Assembly (NCBI GenBank): GCA_950295325.1
Contig: OX485803.1
Location: 32,791,554-32,855,553, forward strand
Length of the DNA stretch: 64,000 nt
DNA from: Polytrichum commune
Taxonomy: Eukaryota; Streptophyta; Polytrichopsida; Polytrichales; Polytrichaceae
Direction of reading: 5' to 3'
Shown: in pieces, positions 9,606 to 21,390 of the stretch
Layout: every line of letters starts with the position of its first letter
How positions within the stretch are numbered: the first letter of the stretch is position 1
Translations under genes and position numbers: made by a program
The notes under the pieces: generated by a model
Databases searched by the model: none
What the model was told of the DNA's origin: nothing
The model's input: only the letters and a program-made list of their open reading frames with translations

Positions 9606-12600
9606 GCAGGGGTGCTTAGTCTCTTGGAAAACTCGGACACAATGTCCCGCACCGAACCCACGGTGTCAGAGTCGACATTACTTAACTGATTCCTGTCGTC
9701 GTGCACTGACTCATCCATATAGCCTTGATCACTCACAGACACAGACATGCTGTCATCCTCATGGTGCAGGTCATGGCGATGATCATGCTGCCCATTTACC
9801 TGAGCAGCACTGCTACTAGGATCTTGAGCATCCATATCAGCGTCCATTAGCTCATCACTGTAATTCACCTCGTCCTCTTTGGGGCTGAGTTCCACACGAG
9901 GAGCAATCTTGGCAGGTTGATCTACACTCTCGAAGGATTGATCACTCGCAACAGACCGGGGAGCTCTCTTGGTACTGCTGATTCGAGACTCACTACTCTC
10001 ATAGGAGATTTGATCACTGTCAGTGATTCCCCTGGTCCCTTTCTTATGCGGTGTTGTCAAGGATCTGTTGAGCTTGCCTACATTTTGCAATCTTTTCTCA
10101 GATTCGGTGTTGTGCACACTTCCGATACTGTGCCTCCGGCCATGGAGGGCCTGCACCTTGGAATCAGAGGAAGGTCGAGGGGGAGCTCCAGCTCCAGGAG
10201 TGCCCTCCAGACCCGTGCAGCTGGACCTTCGTCTGGCAGGAGTGAAATTGGGAGATTTGGCTCTTGTTGGTGGTGGTTTCTTCAGCTCAGGTTTGGGTGG
10301 GGGTGGTTCCTGGTAGAATGTTGGCACAGGGTTAGCCTTGTAAGCCAAAGCCTTCCGAAGCTCCTTCAAGCAAGCTTCCTTCTCCTCCATCTTCTTCTGT
10401 TCCAACAACCGCTTCTCCTCCTCCTTAGCTCGCAACCGCTCCTCAAGCTTGGCGTAAAACTCCCTTCGCTTCTCAGCCCTCTCATCGCACTTGAAGTGGA
10501 AATCTGTAGGTGTGGTGGGCACGAAGGTAGATTTGGCTTTCAATGCAGGGTAGTTAGCCTTCTCATCTGATTTGGTGAACTTAGACTGTGATTCCTTTCC
10601 TGGAGTTCGCATCGCCATGTCTATGGGTGCTCGCCTAGCCTCCGAAACAGACACCGACCTGCCTACCGTGGGTGACTTAAACCCATTCTCACGAGGTTTG
10701 ACATTACCGTCAGATCCCCACTGACTCTTCACAGGGGACTTGAATCCACTCTCCGTTCTCTCGGTGGCTCGCAACGTCCATTGTTCCTTGGTGGGAGACT
10801 TAAACCCATTCTCCTTACGAGTCACATCGGATGACCATTGTGCTTTCGTCGGTGACTTAAACCCTCCGGTGGGATCTCTACCGCAACCACTGCTGTCTGC
10901 TAATGAAACTCGAGCTCTTGGGGTTCGAGGAGCATATTCTGTGGAGATGCCTGGAGTTTTGGGAGAGATGCTGCTGCCGCTGCTGCTGCTGCTGATAGTC
11001 GTGGGTTCGGATGAGATCTGTGTTTTGAGTGGTGTCCTTAACCCCTCGGTGATTCGTGGGTTTACAGCAGGCCACTGGCTCTTCACAGGAGACCGAAATC
11101 CATCTTTTCGGGAGAGGTCGGACAGGAGCTGCTCCTTGGTGGGAGATTTGAACCCTTGGAGTTTCCTCGCAGGAGCCGTCGCCATAGCCTCCCGAACTGG
11201 TGATTTGAACCCATCCTTTCGAGGTGGTGGGGTTTTGGGGGCCGTGTCCTTGCGCATAAGATCGTTCAGAAACCTGTCCTTGGAAGGTGACTTGAAAGGC
11301 TCCCGTTTGGAGAGCTCAGCGATGAGTTGCTCCTTGGTGGGAGATTTGAATCCATTCTTGTCACCCCGCTTCGTGTCTGTTGACCATGGCACCCTGTTCG
11401 GAGACCGGAACCCATCGCTGCCACCTCTGGAGGGACTGGAACCGCGAGGTGTAACCTTAACCTCGGTGGATCTACCTCGCAGAGGCGACTTGGATGGCAT
11501 TCTCTTCACATCTGTTCCTTTCTTTTGAGAAGTAGCAGTTTGGGTCGAAGAGCCATAGCTGGCACTCGAGACAGAAGACTGCGTACTCACAGACTGCGAT
11601 TGTGACTTGGAACTCTCGGAGCCTGCTTGGGAGGGCAAGGTTGACGAAGGTTGTGGTAAGGGGTAGGCTGCCATTGGTATGGAGAGTGACAAACCTGGTG
11701 GCACGAAATGGTTTCGTCAATAATCATGATCCCACTTGCATCTCCGTCTTCATTGAAAGTTCAAGGCGGGTGTATTTAAGAGCAGATGGATTGAAGTGAG
11801 TTAAAATATCCAACTATAGACCATATTCACAAAACCCACCTGAAGAGACTCCTAAGCCACCCCCTATAACTTTTAAGATGTCAGAACCCGGGTTGAGGAG
11901 CCATAGCTGGCACTCGAGTTAGAAGACTGCGATTGTGACTTGGAACTCTGGGTGCCTGCAGGGGATGGCAACGGTGAGGAAGGTTGTGGCAAGGGATATG
12001 CGGCCATGGGTAATGGAGAGAGACAAACCTGGTGGCATTGACGATGAAGAACTTGTTGGTGGCGTTGCGTTGAAGGCAGAGAGCAGCTCGTCTTCCAATG
12101 CTGCCACATCCATGTTGTTGCTATCCATCTCTGCAGCAGCTTCCTGCTGAGCTTTCGCTGCGGCTGCAACTGCGGCAGCGGATGCTGCTTCCAACTCAAT
12201 GTCAGCTTTCGAGAGGACTTTGATTGCAGCATGTTGCAGTTGTGCAGCGGGATCTGAGGATGGTCGCACTTTGGACAACCAGGCACCGGTGGAGGTGATC
12301 TTGTTGGTTGGTGCAATTGGCTTGCCATGCCCATTCTCCAAGTTCTCCAACCCTGCCTCCTTAAGATCAGCAATCCTCTTGCGCAAAAGCTCACTCTTTG
12401 CTGTCACATGACTCGTGATTTCTTGCTGATCCTTGGTTTCGCTGATCTCAGTGGTGCTGACGCCCACCATAACTACATGCTTCCTGACCTCAACCTGATT
12501 CGCAGCGTCATCGCTTGAATCCAAGCTCGGTTTTGGAGTTGTGTTGGCAATGGTGGTGGTGGTTGAGGTGGTGGTAGTTGCGGTTGTGGTCTGGGCTAGA

Positions 12601-12923
12601 AACTCAGCAATGGGCTCCTCATGTTGTGACATGAAGTGGGCAGCGTCTCCGCTCTCGGTCCTCCGATCTGTGGTGAAAAACTCAACTGTGGTGGTGGTAT
12701 CTGGCTCCATGTCGATCGCTGAGGGAATGTCGAACCGGAAATCGCCATCGCTGTCTGTGTCCTTCTCCATGTCCTTTTGTGCCTTCTCCCTCTCCTTCTC
12801 CTTCGCTTTCTCCTTCGCCCCCATGGTGCTGCTCTTGGGCGCCTCTTTCTTCGTCTTCCTGCCCCGAATCAGGTGAGGCTTGTCCTCGAACAAGAAAGAA
12901 CTATTCATTTTATTGCTCAGCAT
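9599..12923 (-). CDS. WDL: WAVE-DAMPENED2-like (WDL) TPX2-domain microtubule-binding protein with SPxK/R repeats
   Basis: Two exons, 12923-12029 and 11694-9599, join in frame (phase 1, CCACCAG|GTTTGT donor) to 996 residues. A TPX2 C-terminal domain runs from about residue 697 to 790: [21 protein letters not shown], a charged helix, then [21 protein letters not shown] and a TRAKSP tail. This is the KLEEK signature of the WVD2/WDL family, which binds and bundles cortical microtubules. Residues 393-643 (10655-11413) hold about ten units of roughly 20 residues built on G-F-K/R-S-P-x-K/R. The N-terminal third is disordered: a Lys/Glu run, a Thr run, an Ala-rich helix near 244-270 and a short Leu/Arg helix near 175-200. 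The C-terminal tail is Ser/Asp/His-rich. At 996 residues it is much longer than typical flowering-plant WDLs (my recollection is 200-500). The start at 12923 is the first ATG after an in-frame stop; 12908 is an alternative. Plus-strand frames opposite this gene are shadows. Confidence 0.88.
11880..12028 (-). pseudogene. Decayed duplicate of the WDL exon-2 start, now intronic
   Basis: Immediately after the exon-1 donor the intron contains a second copy of the beginning of exon 2. It encodes [27 protein letters not shown] and SASYGSST, all nearly identical to residues 306-350 of the protein. Relative to the real exon (from 11694) it has one extra base near 12015 and a deletion in the Ser-rich part, so it is out of frame with exon 1. 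It ends at a stop near 11873. Reading through it would end the protein early at about residue 334. Confidence 0.8.
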
Positions 12924-14691
12924 CTGCGGGCCGAGGTTTCTGAATTACTCTACATCTCGGCTGGTTCACAGCCTCTCATTCACGCACCTTCGCCATTCCA
13001 ACACTCGAGTATCTGTCTGAACCCAAAAGCAAGGAAGCGTACTTCAACACACACACCACACACACACACCTCCTCTAAACTTCACAAGAGGCAAGACCAC
13101 CTACTAAGATTCCTTCAGTCCGGGATGTCGGCACTCGCCGTCCGAAGTTTCTCACTAACCCAAGTAGTAGGTACAGTTTTACCCTAATCCTCTCTCCTCC
13201 CTCGCGATCTCTGACACCAATCTCCAGGCGCCATTCCAGGAGCCAAACAAGAAATGACACAACAGCTCCCGATCAATAACGGCAGTTCCAGCACCAACAA
13301 TCATTACCACCCAGATCCATTGCAAAAAGTCCTCTCTAGCCTATTCATTGCCATAAAATTTGAAACTAATGAAGCGCATCGAGCATTAATCTTGGTGTGC
13401 AAGTATATGGTAGATTAAGATGCTTAGGTTTCCTGGCATTGAGTAGCATGTCTTCCCATATGGCGGGCCACCCCAAAACCTCATTTCTTCCAGCCTGCCT
13501 AGGATAACCGAACCTCAACATCCAGTTTGCTCATATTCCAAATTCTGACTCGTGAGTACTTGCTAGTTAGGTACACAAATGATGGAGGGGTATCGACGTT
13601 TGCCACCTGACTCGATGACGTGTCCAGAGGCTTAGGGCTTTAGATTGCATCATTCTTTAAACCACTCCGCACACCTCCCATGCCCGAGGTACGACCCTCC
13701 CCACATTATAAACTCTGACCTACTGATCTCTCTGATCTTTTCCCCTGGATCCCAATAACCATACTTGCGGTGATTCAACGGCCACTCGCATTCCTTTGGA
13801 TATATGAATCTTCAGATCTGTGCAAGGTGAAAGGTCCATAGTGACTTCCAAGTGCAGGAGTACGACCTTCTCTCCAAGGAGCTCGCGATGAAGACTGCGA
13901 ACGCATCTATCACAACTCTCAATATCCCATCCATAGCTAACCCAGGAGCTCCGTCTTCAACGATCTAAGTACACTTCAAACTTGGGGGGGAGTCCTTACC
14001 GGAGGATGCGATGCGAGTGCTGATGGAGCCTTGCTGCTCGGGAGTTTCAGGAGGGAAACTCTTACTTACATCGCCAGGACGAAAGACATCATCAACATGA
14101 AAGAGCACATAGTGCCAACAAAGCCCTGCGCAAAAAACAAAGAAATAAAATAAATGAATGCGAAACTCACATCAAATGCCTCTCAACTTTCCTTAATGAA
14201 AAGAAACGGTCCTCAATAAGTGGTCCCAAGACCAAAAGAAAATGGCGTACATACTACAAGGCTCCCTCCGTCCGTCTGTACAAGGCTCAGAACTCCAGAT
14301 TTCAGGCTCCAATCAATGCTGCACGGGATCCACACTCTCCCATTAACCCCTGGACACCGTGCTCCTCCAGATCCCCAATTCCTGAGCCAAGTAGACTCAA
14401 GCAACATACCAAGCTCCAACAAGCTAACTTGACATAGATTCAGGGTGCAACATGTAGCACGAAAACTTACCAAAGGCTGGAGTCCCAGCGTCCGGCGATG
14501 GTGGGAGGGTGACGAAGTGGAGAGAAAGGGGTAGAGCGAGAGAGAGAGAAGAGAGGGATCAGAGAGAAACCAGGAAGGCAGCATCTGAGGCATGGCTGTT
14601 TGCTATTCTCATCATGTCATTCATGTGCTACTCTTGATGACCCCATCATCTGCACACATCCCACAGCCTCTCTCTCTCTCTCCACAAATGT
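12924..14691. other. 5' flank of the WDL gene
   Basis: This presumably contains the promoter and 5' untranslated region of the WDL gene. A CCCGCAG|ATG acceptor-like site directly precedes the chosen ATG, so a 5' non-coding exon is possible. A CA-rich tract lies at 13050-13072 and a short TC/GA tract near 14540-14560. Open frames at 14213-14593 look like chance. No TATA box can be assigned with confidence. Confidence 0.4.
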
Positions 14692-14720
14692 TGATGATGA
14701 CGATGATGATGATGATGATG
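14668..14720. repeat. (TC)n and (GAT)n microsatellites
   Basis: A TC run at about 14668-14682 is followed by GAT triplets at 14692-14720 with one CGAT interruption. Confidence 0.95.
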
Positions 14721-14769
14721 CGTCTCGACTCGCTCGCCCCAGATTCAATACTCATAAGTAACTGATGTC

Positions 14770-16075
14770 GAGTAGTTCATCCAGTCACCAAAAGAACCTG
14801 CAACTCCCTGCCGCACCCATTCTCTGTCCGATTAATAACTTAGGAATGTTCGAGTGTCAAACCATCTATCCGTTCCCTGGAGTTCTTTTGGAATTCTTTG
14901 GTGTGTAACTTTATGGGTTGCATGCTCTCGGGAGATCGGGTTCTACTATATGGCATCCATGTGGTCTCACCATTGGTACCATGCCACCATGTGGTAGACA
15001 GATGGTAGATTCTCAATCCACATTCATAGATTTTGTCATCATCTATTCGAGTTGTTCATCCAACTACCAAAACAATTTGTGCTCCATGCGGCACCCATTA
15101 TCTGTCTGACTGATAACTTGGGAATGTTTGAGTCACAAACTATGCCAATTTTTATATTTAGTGGCACCAATTCTAATTGTCTTGCTCAATACTAATTGGA
15201 AACCGGGGTATAGTGTCACCAACACTAAAATGTTAACCCAACTATATTCGTCATTCCTTGTAATTGTTTGGAGGTTCGTAGATTTACAGTGTTGCAATTA
15301 CTGTCACTTACCAAGTGATTTTTCAATCCAAATTTCAATCATCCTTGATAAAATTTCATCACAAGTTGTTGACAAGAGAAGGTAGGGTTTTGGCCAATGG
15401 TTGAACTCATCCATCATCCATGACAGTAATTTGTAAACGTATCCATAAGAAGTGTCATCCGAAACATTACCACAGTGACATTAAAAACCATATAACACTA
15501 AAATATCATATTTCGTATAGCTATCCGTTCCCTAGGGTTCCTTGGGATTTCTTAGTATGTAATTTTATGGGGTATACTTTCTCAGCAGCTTGGGTTTTGC
15601 TAAGGCGGTCACGTGGTCTTACTCTTTGTACCATGCTACTATGTGGCTTTGTGATCCGTGGAGGTAGTAGATTTTGAATCCACTTTCATAGACTTTGTAA
15701 TCATCTAGCGACCATGAATCAATGGTAAGCCATGGCATGTTCAAGTGTCCGCATTAGGTCCTTGGGAATGTTTAAGTGTTTGCTTTTGATGTTTGGTCCA
15801 CATCGTCACAATCCAGTAACATGTTCCTTTGAGTTACTTGAAGTTTTCTTTTGAAAATTCAAGGAATATAGTTTTATGGGTTACAAGTACTTGGTAGTTT
15901 GCATATCACTATAACAGTCCCGTGGTCTTACCATTGGTCATATGTCACTACATGGTTTTATGATTTATGGAGGTACTCAATTATAAATCCACACTCCTAG
16001 ATTTTGTAATCATGTAGTGGTCATGATACAATGGATCGATGGTAAAGCCATGGCATATTGCATATTATGGTCATA
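14770..16075 (+). repeat. Three-unit tandem array of a ~300-bp repeat, middle unit interrupted
   Basis: Unit 1 (14770-15045), unit 2 (15046-15143 plus 15520-15730) and unit 3 (about 15760-16075) share ordered blocks: GTTCATCCA, GGCACCCATT, CTTGGGAATGTTTGAGT, a TATCCGTTCCC block, a CGTGGTCTTACC-TTGGTACCATG block, and ATAGATTTTGTAATCAT. Unit 2 is split by the element at 15144-15519. No coding frame runs through the units. Confidence 0.75.
15144..15519 (+). mobile_element. CACTA-like non-autonomous element (family E, copy 1)
   Basis: Its interior matches 22294-23294 and 55376-55620: GTCTTGCTCAATACTAATTG, CAGTGTTGCAATTACTGTCACTTACC-AAGTGA, and a TCATCACAAGTTGTTGACAAG block. The ends are inverted and degenerate: TATATTTAGTGGCACC at the left and AACACTAAAATATCATATTTCG at the right. 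The repeat sequence resumes on the other side at the CTATCC target, which defines the insertion cleanly. Confidence 0.7.
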
Positions 16076-16341
16076 ACGGTTGTTCATCGGTTTTTAAAAT
16101 TATGAGATAGAGAGAGCAACCCGTGGGTTGAGATGAGTGATGAGTGCTCCTCTTAGCAACGCATTCCTTCAAAACATCAGTTACTTATGTCTTGTAGTTT
16201 ATAATTTCTAAATTAACATGGAATGATTTTTGAAATTAAAAATTGCAATAGTATTGACGTGATCCTTGGATGGCGCCTCATAACTTCTCTTATGTTGTAA
16301 TCCAAGGCCATTGGAAACATGCAACCTTTCTAATGTATCTT

Positions 16342-16853
16342 ATGCCCCCTCCCCACTTGACATTAGCAAATAACCAAAGACTTCCCTAAAACCCGGGTAA
16401 AGCTCCCTCAGTTATAGCGGACACGTCCGGCTATCCCAATGCACCTACAAGAACTTGCTCCGGAGATTTCCAAGTAGGTTTTAGTTAAGTAGCTTTCACA
16501 CATGTTCATTGTTTTATCTATCAACCAATGACTGTTGGATAGTTTTTGTCCCATCCCCAAATGCCTTAATACTTACCATCGGCTTTTGTTAATGGAGCTC
16601 CTCGTGCCCCCATAGCTAAGACTAAAAGCAACCAATCACAAGAGCAGGAGGCAACACTTTTAGAAGTCCTACATTCTTGCCTCATGTCTAGGTACCGATG
16701 GGAGGGTCGGTAGTTTTAGCTTGAAACCTCCACTTTTAAGCCATGCCACATCATTTGCCAACTAGGCTCGGCACTAGATAATGTCGATGGTGTGAACGCT
16801 CATTTTTAAGAACCCACTTTTAGGCTTAGCTAATGTCAAGTGGGGAGGGGGCA
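16342..16853. mobile_element. MITE with GCCCCCTCCCCACTTGAC ends
   Basis: The left end (16342-16367) and right end (16827-16853) are inverted copies of about 25 bp: ATGCCCCCTCCCCACTTGAC followed by ATTAGC. The interior of about 460 bp has no ORF of note. The superfamily is not assignable; the flanks do not show a clear target duplication. Confidence 0.75.
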
Positions 16854-17086
16854 TTATTGAATGTGCAATACCCACTCGTCCTATGAGGATTAAAGGTTCA
16901 AGCTCTTTTAGAGTATAGGGTTTGCAAAAGGATCACCCAATGATGATCCAACCCCAACATAATTGTCATGAGACAATGATTTTCTTCACGGGGTCTCCTA
17001 AGTTATCCTTGTGCTCATTCAAGTTACTTTGAAGGGATGCTAACTTATGTCATACCGGTCAAGACAAATTTCACTGCTTCACTGAT

Positions 17087-17292
17087 TTTCCCAATTAGTG
17101 TTTGTTACTATTCGGAGTTACGCAATGCAATAACGCCTTACTGAGGAGTTGAATTTTTTTTACAACTGAAAGTTTGATAGGTTCTTCGGACATTATAGAA
17201 CATAAATAACTTTGCATGGTAAGATATCACATTCTCGATAAATAGTTATAGCATTACGTAACTCCCAAATAGTCACACACAATAATTGGGAT
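17087..17292. mobile_element. MITE with ATCCCAATTA ends, copy 1
   Basis: The inverted arms are about 40 bp, running from CCCAATTAGTGTTTGTTACT on the left to the mirrored block ending AATTGGGAT on the right. The inner parts carry GGAGTTACGCAATGCAATAAC and its inverse. It shares inner blocks with the CACTA-ended MITEs but has different tips. A second copy is at 24336-24540. Confidence 0.7.
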
Positions 17293-18888
17293 AATCAATG
17301 TAGCATACAAGTCCTACGCAATCATCATGCATCAATGAAAGAACGATGCAAATCTACACTAGTAGAAAACTATGCCCTAAAAAACCGCAAATTTGTTATT
17401 TTGGTTAAGCAACATGAATTTTAGGAATTTGGGAGCGCGTAATATAATGTTGGAAAGGTCTTGAAAATACCTTTCTAATGGTATATTTCACGCCCCATGA
17501 AATTTTTAATTTGCAGTTGCAAAACAGAAAAAATAAAAATTTGTAGTTGTTTAGCGACTGCAAATTAGGCTGGTCAAAAGAACTGCAACCGATTTCGGTT
17601 GCGGTTTTTTTGGGCATAGTTTTCTACTATTGCTACCACTATGCTACATTTGCAAATTTTCCAATTGCATAGGACAAGTTTCTAGTGATGTAAGTCGATT
17701 GCTAGGACTCATATACTTGTAATATTTAGTGGCATTGAAACATGATAAATGTAAGTTAAGTACATACATGTTCCTTCATCCAAATATGTCAAATATGTGA
17801 GATGGCCACAATTTGCTTGTCTTATTGAGAGAGAAAATGTGCATTCAATTTGACTTCAAGACTCGTCAAGGCGACTAGCAACACTTGTCTTATTAAGGAA
17901 GAAACAATGGAAACTATTTAGCATGTATGTTCAAGTTCATATCATTACTCAATTGATGAGTTGTGTTCATGGGCCTAGCAATAGATTTGAGAATAAAGAC
18001 ATTGGATGTTGAAATCCCACTTCTTCAAATTAATTTTGAAGTCATGGCTATTGAAAACAACTCATCAACTGAGTACTGTCATGTGCGAGTAGAACCTTGG
18101 AATATTCTTGGATATAGGATGCCTCTTGATGGTGTCTTAAAGATCAACATCAGACAATCATTAGTTTTTGAAATGTTCTTTACCTAGTAGTAAGGACACA
18201 TCATATTCCTTCTCTTGAATTGCATACCATTTCCAGTAAGAAAATGGGATACTCGCTCTTTTCTACATGACCCATTTGACACTATAATTATCCCTAAAGA
18301 TCAAATAGAAGGCTTGGGCACAAGGCCCCAAGAAAGGGTCACTTCAACTTTAGGCAACCAACTTGGCGGCGGTAATGTGTAGCTAAATTCATGCTACATC
18401 CAAGGCAAGCCATTGCATGTTGCATAATGTAGTAAAAACGAGCTTGCATTTTATCCCAATGCAGTAAGCATATTGCATGTGTTTTATTCGACGATACAAA
18501 TATGTGTTTTTACATCAAACTTTTACTATCATGTTCAAATGTTTAGTTTTTGCTGTTGTGGCCCATGTCCTCCAAGGGTCGAGCATACCATGTGCCCAAC
18601 CTAAGAGGTCAAACACAAGAAAGAAAGGAATAAATAAATAAATCACAAGTGTCATAGGCGGTTTTATTGTTGTGCATCTTTTTCCCATGCCAAGACTACA
18701 CCGTTTATGGTATTTAGGGCATGTTTACACGGAAGTTGTTAGGCCATGGCTCTAGAGATCCCTTAGGTTCTCATTGGTTGAGAGTGTCATGGGCTCCCAC
18801 TTTAGATTTACATCAGGGCAATCTTAGACTACACCTCGTTACATTTTCAATGGATGAAAAATCTACATGGAATCCCACATAGCAAGTA
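17293..18888. other. Intergenic, no gene seen
   Basis: This is AT-rich sequence with no supported gene. A short block at 18690-18720 (CTACACCGTTTATGGTATTTAG) is an orphan left end of the CACTA-ended MITE family. Confidence 0.45.
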
Positions 18889-19222
18889 CAGTCTACCCTC
18901 TATAAATGTTAACCCTCGGGAGTGGATCAAAGTTAACATTTATAGAGGTGTTAACAATTACCAATTATAAAATTTTTTTTTTGAGCAATATACAAATGAG
19001 AGAGAGAGGAATGTAACTGGATGTGTAGTTTTTATCATCCGTATTATGGTTGTATTTCATTCGTTAACATTTATAGAGTCAAATTTACAAAGAAGGGAGT
19101 ACCATTTTGTTAACAGTTAACACGTTTAACATTTATAGTGTGCAATATGTGGGGAGTAGAAGAAAGTTAACATTTAGAGAGGGTTAACACTTATAGGTGT
19201 AACATTTATAGAGGGTGGACTG
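18889..19222. mobile_element. Pogo/Emigrant-like Tc1-mariner MITE
   Basis: The left terminus CAGTCTACCCTCTATAAATG (18889) and the right terminus ending ATTTATAGAGGGTGGACTG (19222) are inverted with about one mismatch. Both are flanked by TA, the target duplication of Tc1/mariner elements (18887-18888 and 19223-19224). The tip resembles the CAGT-n-ACCTCTATAAAT ends known from plant Emigrant/Lemi1 pogo-type elements. The 334-bp interior has no transposase. Further partial copies of the tip inside (about 19060-19080, 19125-19140, 19165-19200) suggest internal duplication. Confidence 0.85.
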
Positions 19223-20048
19223 TATGGAGAATGTTGGCCGGAATTGTAGGGAGTTTTCAGGACAACTCTTATAGTTAGGCATGGCGGAATGCAAGGCAAG
19301 AATTTGGGTTTGTACTAAGGGCTTGTGACATCCGAAAGTCTTTGGGCTATAGTCCATGGACTTCTACGTGCTCTCATCCAAAAAGCAGGGTATCATGATC
19401 ATTTAAGAGCCATGGCCTAATGCCTTTAGTGTAAACTTGTCCTAAGTACCATTCAAGTATCTATAATGAGGATTTCATTTTTTATATCAAATATGAGATG
19501 ATGACAATATTTTATGGAAGAACCTTCATATCTAGGCAAAAGTGCCTTGGTATCAATATGGTCTAAAAATTGTATTGACCCAAGTAATAACTCATATATA
19601 CAATGATTTTTCTTACCTTGACGTACCCACCAAATATCAATATTGGACTAGTAGTTACAATTTTGACAATCATGGTAGGTTCTTTGATACCATTATGATG
19701 TCAGTTATTGATGTTACGCATTCACCAATACACCAAACCAACGATGGTTAAGACCCATAACTAAACACATGCTAATGTTATATAACTAAATACGAGTAGC
19801 AACGTTGGTGGATTTTTATGTTGTCTATATCCGGATTTTTTTATCGGAACTAGTGTTTTTGCTTCTAATACACCTAAGACAAAGATGTCCCTCCAAATAT
19901 TGGATGGTTGCTTCTATCCTCTTTGGATAACTCTAATGTTATCAAACGAGTGTCAAACGAGTGTCAAAATATCTTGTTTCATGTAAAAAAAATGGACCAT
20001 GGGTTCTATGTGACATATGTCTATGTGGACATGATGCCATGCAACCCT
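19223..20048. other. Intergenic, no gene seen
   Basis: No exon or RNA gene is recognised. A short tandem CAAACGAGTGT duplication lies near 19945-19970. Confidence 0.45.
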
Positions 20049-20267
20049 CACTACACCATTTATGGTATTTAGTGTCACTTATTATTCAATGCTATAGATT
20101 CTTACACATAATGGAAGAGTTTATGAAGTAAAATCAATTATGTTCTACAATGCCCAAACAACTTATTTAGCTCTTGTTAATAAATAAAACAAATCATAAA
20201 GTAAGAAGTTATAGTGTTGCATAATTCTAAATAACAAGTGACACTAAATACCATGAATGGTAAACCG
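20049..20267. mobile_element. CACTA-ended MITE, family D copy
   Basis: The left tip is CACTACACCATTTATGGTAT at 20049, followed by TTAGTGTCACTTATTAT. The right arm is its inverse, ending near 20267, with the last bases mutated. The interior is short and non-coding. Arms include the AAGTTATAGTGTTGCATAATTC block shared with 21391-21726. Confidence 0.8.
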
Positions 20268-20510
20268 GAACTGCGGGGTATTACCATTGGGTCTCTTCCA
20301 CTCTATAGATGGTTATGGAATCTATGAATATGGAATTGAAATCTAAATGCCTAGTATACCGTAAAACCATGAAGTGGAAGAGATGCAATGGTAAAATCAC
20401 ATGATCCAAGTAGTACCTTATTTTCCACAAAGCCTTCTACAGCTATAACAAGATCCTTGTGGCTTATGGGAATTCCCACATATACAAAATCATGGTTATT
20501 GAAGGTCTTA

Positions 20511-20740
20511 GGGCCACTTCACACTATGGTTGTCCAAGTTGAGAGGTTGTGGGATTGAATGGCCAAACTTTGTTAAGAGTCCAAAGAAACGGGTTGAAAA
20601 TAGATAGTCAATAAAATATAGGAATTGGAGCCTGCGGCCGGGCATAGTGTGAAGCTTCCAAAAGCCAAGTCCAAAGTCCAAACCTTTGGCCATGAACTCC
20701 CACGGCCTCTCGACTTGGATGGTCATAGTGTGATGTCTCC
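20511..20740. mobile_element. MITE with GGGCCACTTCACAC ends, copy 1
   Basis: The left arm GGGCCACTTCACACTATGG at 20511 continues to GTTGAGAGG. The right arm ending at 20740 is the inverse (CCTCTCGACTTGGATGG, then TCATAGTGTGATGTC). Arms are about 36 bp with a few mismatches. No coding capacity. Confidence 0.75.
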
Positions 20741-20882
20741 AACAGCCAAGCCCAAAGTCCAAACCCATACCATTTGTCCATAGCATCCCACTTTATTCCC
20801 TGCCCAAAAGAACCCCTCCAATCTAACAACCAATATCTTGTCAGATTTTGACTTTATAAAAAAAAAGTCTAATGTAAAAGAA

Positions 20883-20912
20883 TCGACGGCCTCTCGACCA
20901 TAGGTTGGGCAT
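20883..20912 (-). repeat. Repeat Q (ATGGTCGAGAGGCCGTCGAT) copy
   Basis: The inverse of blocks at 30705-30735 and 30905-30935. All share TATGGTCGAGAGGCCGT followed by an AT-rich run. It probably belongs to the wider GGGCCACTTCACAC element group. Confidence 0.6.
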
Positions 20913-21390
20913 GTCAATTAAGATATGCATTAAGATCATATACAATAGATGTGCTTGATTCAAATACTTATAAATTATCTCAATTGGACATTTGTATATG
21001 AGTGGTATGTGGTTAGGTGTGGATCTAAGATCATACACCAAAGAGACGTGCGTATAAAAGGGACTACACTACGAGCTCAAAACATTCTAAACATTCTAAA
21101 CTCAACAATCAATATAGTCGGAAGGGTTCTATATGACCATTTTACGGGGACAATAATCTTCACTTTGATAATGGATACAATATTCATAGGTGCTCCGAAC
21201 ATTATAAGAAAAGTGGCTACGGCCTTGATTTAGATTTGCAAAGCTAGCTATTTTGTGTTAATCACGTGTTACACATCCTACAAAGAGTGGGCTTTATCAA
21301 CAAACAAACAAAAAAAACCCCACTTAAGACCTTTGTACCTGAAATTTTAGTACAAAAAATACGATACTACAGTAGTAGCCAAGAGGAGAA

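Noticed and set aside
9917-11528. Long plus-strand open frames (217 and 262 codons) opposite the WDL gene
   Set aside because: They mirror the repetitive, Ser/Pro/Lys-rich minus-strand coding sequence and have no family resemblance. The TPX2 domain and splice logic support only the minus strand.
12541-12876. Val-rich plus-strand frame with apparent membrane character
   Set aside because: It is the complement of Thr-coding and Lys/Glu-coding runs in the WDL N-terminal region.
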